Source: CAWDPQ01 sp049642465
GTDB taxonomy: Bacteria > Acidobacteriota > Vicinamibacteria > Vicinamibacterales > 2-12-FULL-66-21
NCBI GenBank assembly: GCA_049642465.1
Contig: JBAROV010000158.1
Span: 1 to 18,198 of the forward strand
Direction: 5' to 3'
DNA length: 18,198 bases
Shown here: piece by piece, positions 14,894 through 18,198 of the stretch
How positions within the stretch are numbered: the stretch's first letter is position 1
Layout of the letters: each line of letters opens with the position of its first letter
Translations under genes and position numbers: made by a program
Notes under the pieces: model-generated
Seen by the model: only the letters and a program-made list of their open reading frames with translations
What the model was told of the DNA's origin: nothing
Database searches by the model: none

Positions 14894-15799
14894 TCACTGA
14901 ACGGCGAGTTGTTTCGCGAGATTCGCCAGCTCAGCGGATTCCAGCGAGGCGCAGAACTGGGGCACGTTGGCGGCGGGCATCATGCCGCCGTCAGTGATTA
15001 GTGCGGTCACCAGATCCAGCGGCACGCGTTCGAGATACGGGTTGCGCACGGAAATGGCTGAGGGCGCGGTGTCCCAGATTTCAGCTGGCGAGCCGTCTCG
15101 AGGAAGGATGTAACGAGCGAGCCCGGGCGCGCAGAACTTGTCGCGGCTGGCAGCCACATAGACGGGCACACCCACCAGCGCAGCGGCAGCCGCCAGCATG
15201 CGTGTGCCGACCTTGTTGATCAACCATTCGGGGGCAACGGCGTCGGCGCCCACAATCACCGCATCTCGGTCGCTCAGCCCCTCCGCGATGGCCGCGTCGG
15301 AGAAGAGCGTGACCTCGGCGCCTGCCTTCGCGAGCGCTGAAGCCATGTGGCGGCCTTCGAGCGCCGGGCGGCCCTCAGCGCACGCGACGCGAAGAGGCCT
15401 GACTTTGACGAGTGCCTCGAGCGCCTGCCGGACCGACGCACTGCTGGAGAGCGTGACGAGCGACAAGGGTCCGCTCTTGCGGGCACGCGGCGATGGGTCT
15501 AACTCGGAAAACCATTCAGTCGCGACCCGCGTCAGCGCCGCCGGCGCGCGCTGCACGCGCTGCACGAACCGTTCGAATCGTGCCGGCTGCCCCTCGTCGG
15601 TCACGGCGGCGAGCGCGGCGTTCCAGACAGGCGCCATGCCGGGCTGCGCACGGCAGAGAGCGCGAGCGATTCGAAGGCGATCGCCAGCGGGTCGGGACAT
15701 GGCCTGCCGCAGGACGTCCAGCGCACGCGAGAGGATTTCCGATGCCCCGGATTCGCGATCGGAGGCGATCCCGGAGATGAGTGGCGTGAGATCGTCCAT
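14894..15799 (-). CDS. eIF2B/MtnA-superfamily protein, possibly inactive as isomerase
   Basis: 301 residues, cytoplasmic, no signal peptide. A helical N-terminal half (about 1-105) and a Rossmann-like C-terminal half match the eIF2B alpha/beta/delta, methylthioribose-1-phosphate isomerase and ribose-1,5-bisphosphate isomerase superfamily: LRVACAEGRPALEGRHMA (about 136-153), VIVGADAVAPEW with D186, NKVGT (195-199), YVAASRDKF and NPYLERVPLDLVTALITD. In the isomerases a cysteine sits in the strand that here reads VTLSSSASV (115-123), and no cysteine is present. The catalytic Asp position is kept. It may be a sugar-phosphate binding or regulatory relative, not MtnA itself. The gene lies 35 bp downstream of the small membrane protein gene. 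Confidence 0.82.
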   Translation of the reverse strand: MDDLTPLISGIASDRESGASEILSRALDVLRQAMSRPAGDRLRIARALCRAQPGMAPVWNAALAAVTDEGQPARFERFVQRVQRAPAALTRVATEWFSELDPSPRARKSGPLSLVTLSSSASVRQALEALVKVRPLRVACAEGRPALEGRHMASALAKAGAEVTLFSDAAIAEGLSDRDAVIVGADAVAPEWLINKVGTRMLAAAAALVGVPVYVAASRDKFCAPGLARYILPRDGSPAEIWDTAPSAISVRNPYLERVPLDLVTALITDGGMMPAANVPQFCASLESAELANLAKQLAVQ

Positions 15800-15834
15800 T
15801 GCGTCTCGCCTCGCCGCTTGTCAAGCTCGAGCGG

Positions 15835-16155
15835 CTAGTGCGTCGAGGAAGACGATGTGGATGCTGATGGTTGCAGGGTCACCTGCACGCCCCCGATAAG
15901 GTCGGCAAAGAGGTTGTAGAGCCACGCGGTAAGCCCGCCGACCACGAACCCGATGCCGCCGTACATCAGCGGCAAGAAGATAATCGCTGCGACGCCGAAG
16001 ATCGCACCAGGAAACGCGCTTCCTCGACCATGGGCGAATGGAAGTCCCGCCAGGCTGATGACGGCGAAGAGGCCGCCGAAGATGAGTCCCATGGCCGCAT
16101 ACATGACGCCCATGATTTTGGCGACCGAGATCGGATCGATGTTCTTCAGTTCCAT
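15835..16155 (-). CDS. Small conserved membrane protein
   Basis: 106 residues. The ATG at 16155 is chosen because AGGAG lies 5 nt upstream and the sequence before it, though open, is arginine-rich and implausible. MELKNIDPISVAKIMGVMY leads into a first membrane helix (about 15-38), then a glycine/proline loop, then two more segments (about 47-80; IFGVAAIIFLPLMYGGIGFVVGG). An amphipathic LYNLFADLIGGVQVTL and a Ser/Thr-rich tail end the protein. It belongs to an uncharacterised family of short proteins with the DPxSVAKI start and AWLYN-x-x-A motif, common in Acidobacteriota as far as I recall. Function unknown. Confidence 0.75.
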   Translation of the reverse strand: MELKNIDPISVAKIMGVMYAAMGLIFGGLFAVISLAGLPFAHGRGSAFPGAIFGVAAIIFLPLMYGGIGFVVGGLTAWLYNLFADLIGGVQVTLQPSASTSSSSTH

Positions 16156-16190
16156 ATGCGCTCCTGTTGAATGGACGTGACGCAGGCCGT

Positions 16191-16196
16191 TATATA
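16191..16196 (-). promoter_or_regulatory. -10-like AT stretch before the small membrane protein gene
   Basis: A TATATA stretch, rare in this GC-rich DNA, lies about 35 nt before the ATG on the minus strand and would give a leader of about 28 nt containing the AGGAG site. No -35 box was found. Confidence 0.3.
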
Positions 16197-16241
16197 TCGA
16201 CGCCACGTCTTCCGCCAGCGACAGGGGAACGGCCGGCGCGT

Positions 16242-16799
16242 TCAGAAGCGCACGCGGACGCTGAATCCGCGCGCTGATGCCGTGCCCTGTGAGCTGTTCG
16301 TCGCCGGTACGGCCGTCCGGGTGAAGATCACCCGATGATTGGAAATGGCGGCGTCGGTGACGGCGCCGACGCCCGCTCCGATCCCTCCACCCAACAGGCC
16401 AACCGCCGCGGCGAACGAGGGACCGTCGAACAGGCACCACTCTCCGGGACTGCAGCCGTCGGCGAGGACGCTGACGAATCCGATTGACAACCCCACCGCG
16501 AATCCGACGAGGACGCCATTCCAGATGCGGTCACGCGGCCGCTCCACGAACTGGATGGTCGCTGCCGCGAGTTCCTGCTGCGACGGCCCCTCGTCTACGA
16601 CCAGCGAGGCCGACGCGAGTTCCGCGATCTTTCCCTTCACGAGCAGGCTGGGGCAGGGCGCCGCTGCACATGTGCCGTCGACGAGGACGCGGACTTTCTG
16701 GCCGATTCTCAAATCCGAGTCGGAGGGCGAGAAGATCTCCTGTGCGAAGGCCGAAGTGGGTCCGGCGAGCAGCAGGAGCGCGATCGTGAGGCGCAGCAT
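16242..16799 (-). CDS. Secreted hypothetical protein with glycine-rich membrane segments
   Basis: 185 residues. The ATG at 16799 has GGAGG 4 nt upstream and opens a good signal peptide (MLRLTIALLLLAGPTSAFAQ). The mature N-terminal part (about 20-85) contains GQKVRVLVDG, a short Cys-containing loop CAAAPCPSLLVKGKI and LASASLVVDEG, suggesting a small beta-barrel. A charged ERPRDRIWNGVLVG leads to two glycine-rich hydrophobic segments (about 92-110 and 128-150) of the type seen in glycine-zipper proteins. The C-terminal FSVRVRF, ending in Phe, fits an outer-membrane beta strand. I do not recognise a named family. It has the same orientation as the small membrane protein, 86 bp upstream of it. 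Confidence 0.72.
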   Translation of the reverse strand: MLRLTIALLLLAGPTSAFAQEIFSPSDSDLRIGQKVRVLVDGTCAAAPCPSLLVKGKIAELASASLVVDEGPSQQELAAATIQFVERPRDRIWNGVLVGFAVGLSIGFVSVLADGCSPGEWCLFDGPSFAAAVGLLGGGIGAGVGAVTDAAISNHRVIFTRTAVPATNSSQGTASARGFSVRVRF

Positions 16800-16984
16800 G
16801 ATTCCTCCAGGGCCGGGGGAGCGGCGGGACGACACTTACGATACCCAGCCGGCTGGCGACCGGCGTGATGGAACGCTGTGAAAGTGTGAATTTCGCGACG
16901 GTGGTGATGGATTTCGGCCGCGCGAGGCCGCGTATTCATCAGCGGCTGGACGGACGGAGGCTGAGTTACGGATCTGCCGATGAT

Positions 16985-17013
16985 TTGGCCGGCGGGTGCG
17001 CGCCTGTTATCAT
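16985..17013 (+). promoter_or_regulatory. Likely tRNA-Glu promoter
   Basis: TTGGCC (16985-16990, 4 of 6) and TATCAT (17008-17013, 5 of 6) with an optimal 17-bp spacer. Transcription would begin near 17020, leaving about 33 nt before the mature tRNA. Confidence 0.45.
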
Positions 17014-17021
17014 CGAGTGTT

Positions 17022-17038
17022 CCGGACGCTGCGTCCGG
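17022..17038. repeat. 17-bp palindrome CCGGACGC-T-GCGTCCGG
   Basis: Perfect 8-bp arms around one base, between the predicted transcription start and the tRNA 5' end. It would fold in the tRNA precursor leader, or could be a protein-binding site. Confidence 0.6.
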
Positions 17039-17052
17039 CGCCCCTACTTCGT

Positions 17053-17125
17053 GTCCCCATCGTCCAGAGGCCCAGGACGTGGCCCTTTCAAGGCCAAAAC
17101 ACGGGTTCGAATCCCGTTGGGGACG
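17053..17125 (+). tRNA. tRNA-Glu (anticodon UUC)
   Basis: 73 nt without an encoded CCA. The acceptor stem GTCCCCA (17053-17059) pairs with TGGGGAC (17118-17124), discriminator G at 17125. The anticodon stem is TGGCC/GGCCA around loop CTTTCAA, with anticodon TTC at 17087-17089. The T stem ACGGG/CCCGT encloses TTCGAAT. It decodes GAA and GAG. Its 3' half is also the end of the serine recombinase reading frame on the other strand, so it is likely the integration site of the element to the right. Confidence 0.95.
17088..17125. other. Putative attachment site in the tRNA-Glu 3' half
   Basis: The recombinase frame enters the tRNA gene from the right and stops (TGA) in the anticodon loop at 17088. 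The junction of chromosome and element should lie in this overlap. A second copy of part of it would be expected at the far end of the element, beyond base 18198. Exact borders cannot be set from this window. Confidence 0.5.
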
Positions 17126-18198
17126 TTCCATGATGGACGAGCCCGTCGAGCAGGTCTGGCTTGGTGTCGGCCTCCCAGCGCAGGCCGCCCTCGGGCTCGT
17201 CCCACAACGTCATCGGGCCCACCAGCCGCCGCAGCAGCAGCCGCGCCACCTTCGGCTCGGCCCTGAGGTCGGCCTTCCACTGCTCGGCGCGCTGCTCGAG
17301 GGCGGCGCGCAGCTTCTCAAGGTCCGGCCTCGGCGCTCGCGGCTGGCGCAGCGCGACGTCGATCTTCGCGATCTGCTGCTGGTGCTCGCGGACGACCGGG
17401 GCGATCGCCTCCGCCGGCATCCCCTTCGCCACGCTCGCGACGAGGTTTGCGACCTCGCCCGCCAGCCGATCGCGCTCGGCCTCTAGGTGCGCCGTCGGGT
17501 CGGGCGTGCCGTCCACCAACGCCAGCAGCTCTTCGAGGAAGCGCGTGCCGAGCACCTCGCCCTCGACGATCCCGAGCACGTCGTCGTCGGTCTCCGCGAT
17601 CGGCAGCGCCAGGGTGTTCGTGCAGACGCCCGGCTTGCGGCGGCGCGTGCTGCAGATGTAGACGTTGGCCTGACCCTTCCACGGCGCGATCCGCGCCTCG
17701 AAGTGCCCGCCGCACTGCGGGCACACCAGCAGCCCGCCGGAGAGCAGATACTTTCCGTGCGCCCGCTCGGGCACGCGACCGCCCTTCGCCACCGACGCCA
17801 GGTAGCGGGTCCGCCGGTCCTCCCGCCGCGCATCGACCCGCGCGACGACGTCAGGATCGATGATGCGGAGCGCGGGGGCCTCTCGTCGCCGCCAATTCGC
17901 CTCAGGCTGCAACAGCATGCCCTTTTCCCGCGCGGCGCGCTTGCCAAGCTCGCGCCCGTAGGCTTTCTTCGTGCGTCCGTAGACGACGATGCCGCGATAG
18001 AGCGGGCGCGCGAGCACGGCGCGCACCGACGACGACGACCAGCCGTTCGGCCGACCCTGCTGCGCGCGGGGCGAGAGGGCCCCGACGCGGTTCAACGCGA
18101 GCGCGATGCTGCGCGCACCCTCGCCCTCGGCGAAGCGCTGGTAGATGTCGCGCACGAGGGCCGCCTCGGCCTCGTTGATCCGGCGCTCGACCTGCCCC
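17088..18198 (-). CDS. Large serine recombinase (integrase), 5' end cut by window
   Basis: 369 residues visible; the frame is open to the window edge, so the N-terminal catalytic resolvase domain with the active serine lies outside. The visible part begins in the recombinase domain (EAALVRDIYQRFAEGEGARSIA, NGWSSSSVRAVLARPLYRGIVVYGR). It continues through a zinc ribbon (CPQCGGHFE and CSTRRRKPGVC, four cysteines) and a charged coiled-coil stretch (HLEAERDRLAGEVANLV; KLRAALEQRAEQWKADL), as in phage and ICE large serine integrases. They catalyse directional attP x attB recombination. The last dozen or so codons are antisense to the tRNA-Glu 3' half. The sampled lines here are about 75-80% GC, above the rest of the window, which fits horizontal transfer. 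Confidence 0.92.
   Translation of the reverse strand, partial: GQVERRINEAEAALVRDIYQRFAEGEGARSIALALNRVGALSPRAQQGRPNGWSSSSVRAVLARPLYRGIVVYGRTKKAYGRELGKRAAREKGMLLQPEANWRRREAPALRIIDPDVVARVDARREDRRTRYLASVAKGGRVPERAHGKYLLSGGLLVCPQCGGHFEARIAPWKGQANVYICSTRRRKPGVCTNTLALPIAETDDDVLGIVEGEVLGTRFLEELLALVDGTPDPTAHLEAERDRLAGEVANLVASVAKGMPAEAIAPVVREHQQQIAKIDVALRQPRAPRPDLEKLRAALEQRAEQWKADLRAEPKVARLLLRRLVGPMTLWDEPEGGLRWEADTKPDLLDGLVHHGTSPTGFEPVFWP
17126..18198. mobile_element. End of an integrative element at tRNA-Glu
   Basis: The boundary is inferred from the recombinase gene abutting and entering the tRNA 3' end, plus the jump in GC content. Only the integrase end is visible, so the element type (prophage, ICE, genomic island) cannot be told. 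Confidence 0.65.

Larger units (their letters stand above)
16800..17052. other. Intergenic region before tRNA-Glu
   Basis: No convincing gene. It holds the likely upstream region of the secreted hypothetical gene (minus), the tRNA promoter (16985-17013) and a 17-bp palindrome (17022-17038). Confidence 0.5.

Noticed and set aside
15813..15835. GCCGCT/AGCGGC hairpin after the small membrane protein stop
   Set aside because: Only 6 pairs with an 11-nt loop, and a competing fold exists. Too weak to call a terminator.
16350..16373. 8-bp inverted repeat GGCGTCGG/CCGACGCC
   Set aside because: It lies inside the coding region for a Gly/Ala/Val-rich segment, where GC-rich codons easily create such matches.
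17044..17280. Minus-strand ORF with an NGIRTRV-type motif over the tRNA
   Set aside because: This is the well-known artefact of translating the antisense of a tRNA T-arm. The recombinase frame is the real one here.

Overview
The window is high-GC bacterial DNA with tightly packed genes on both strands, many secreted or lipoprotein products, and few strong Shine-Dalgarno sites. BACON-repeat protein, matrixin, PQQ-type propeller, imidazolonepropionase-like amidohydrolase and GH5/CBM9 genes together suggest an Acidobacteriota-like genome, perhaps Vicinamibacteria. This placement is inference from gene content; no rRNA or marker gene is present to confirm it.

Left part (1-5732). The 3' end of a secreted protein with near-identical 86-residue BACON repeats comes first, then a small conserved-looking protein. 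A minus-strand run follows, in transcription order: FecR-domain protein, OmpA-family lipoprotein, CHASE2/HD-GYP c-di-GMP phosphodiesterase and a membrane TPR protein. This looks like an envelope-to-c-di-GMP signalling module. A YdcF-like (DUF218) protein lies upstream of it and ends in a strong hairpin.

Middle part (5733-12128). A CBM9-like protein and a GH5 glycoside hydrolase converge and overlap by 37 bp. Next come a response regulator with a C-terminal four-cysteine zinc-ribbon-like tail and an Ig-like (Big_2-type) secreted protein. On the minus strand a small secreted protein with a possible OB/NTR-like fold sits 7 bp upstream of a matrixin metalloprotease. A PQQ-type beta-propeller protein follows.

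Right part (12129-18198). Here are an S1C trypsin-like protease without PDZ, an amidohydrolase, an eIF2B/MtnA-superfamily protein that seems to lack the isomerase cysteine, a small membrane protein and a secreted hypothetical protein. A tRNA-Glu(UUC) gene comes next. A large serine recombinase, cut by the window end, runs toward the tRNA and its reading frame stops inside the tRNA anticodon loop. GC content rises visibly there. This marks one end of an integrative element inserted at the tRNA 3' end.

No CRISPR array, rRNA or insertion sequence was seen. No gene-free stretch exceeds about 300 bases; the longest are 12129-12404 and 16800-17052.
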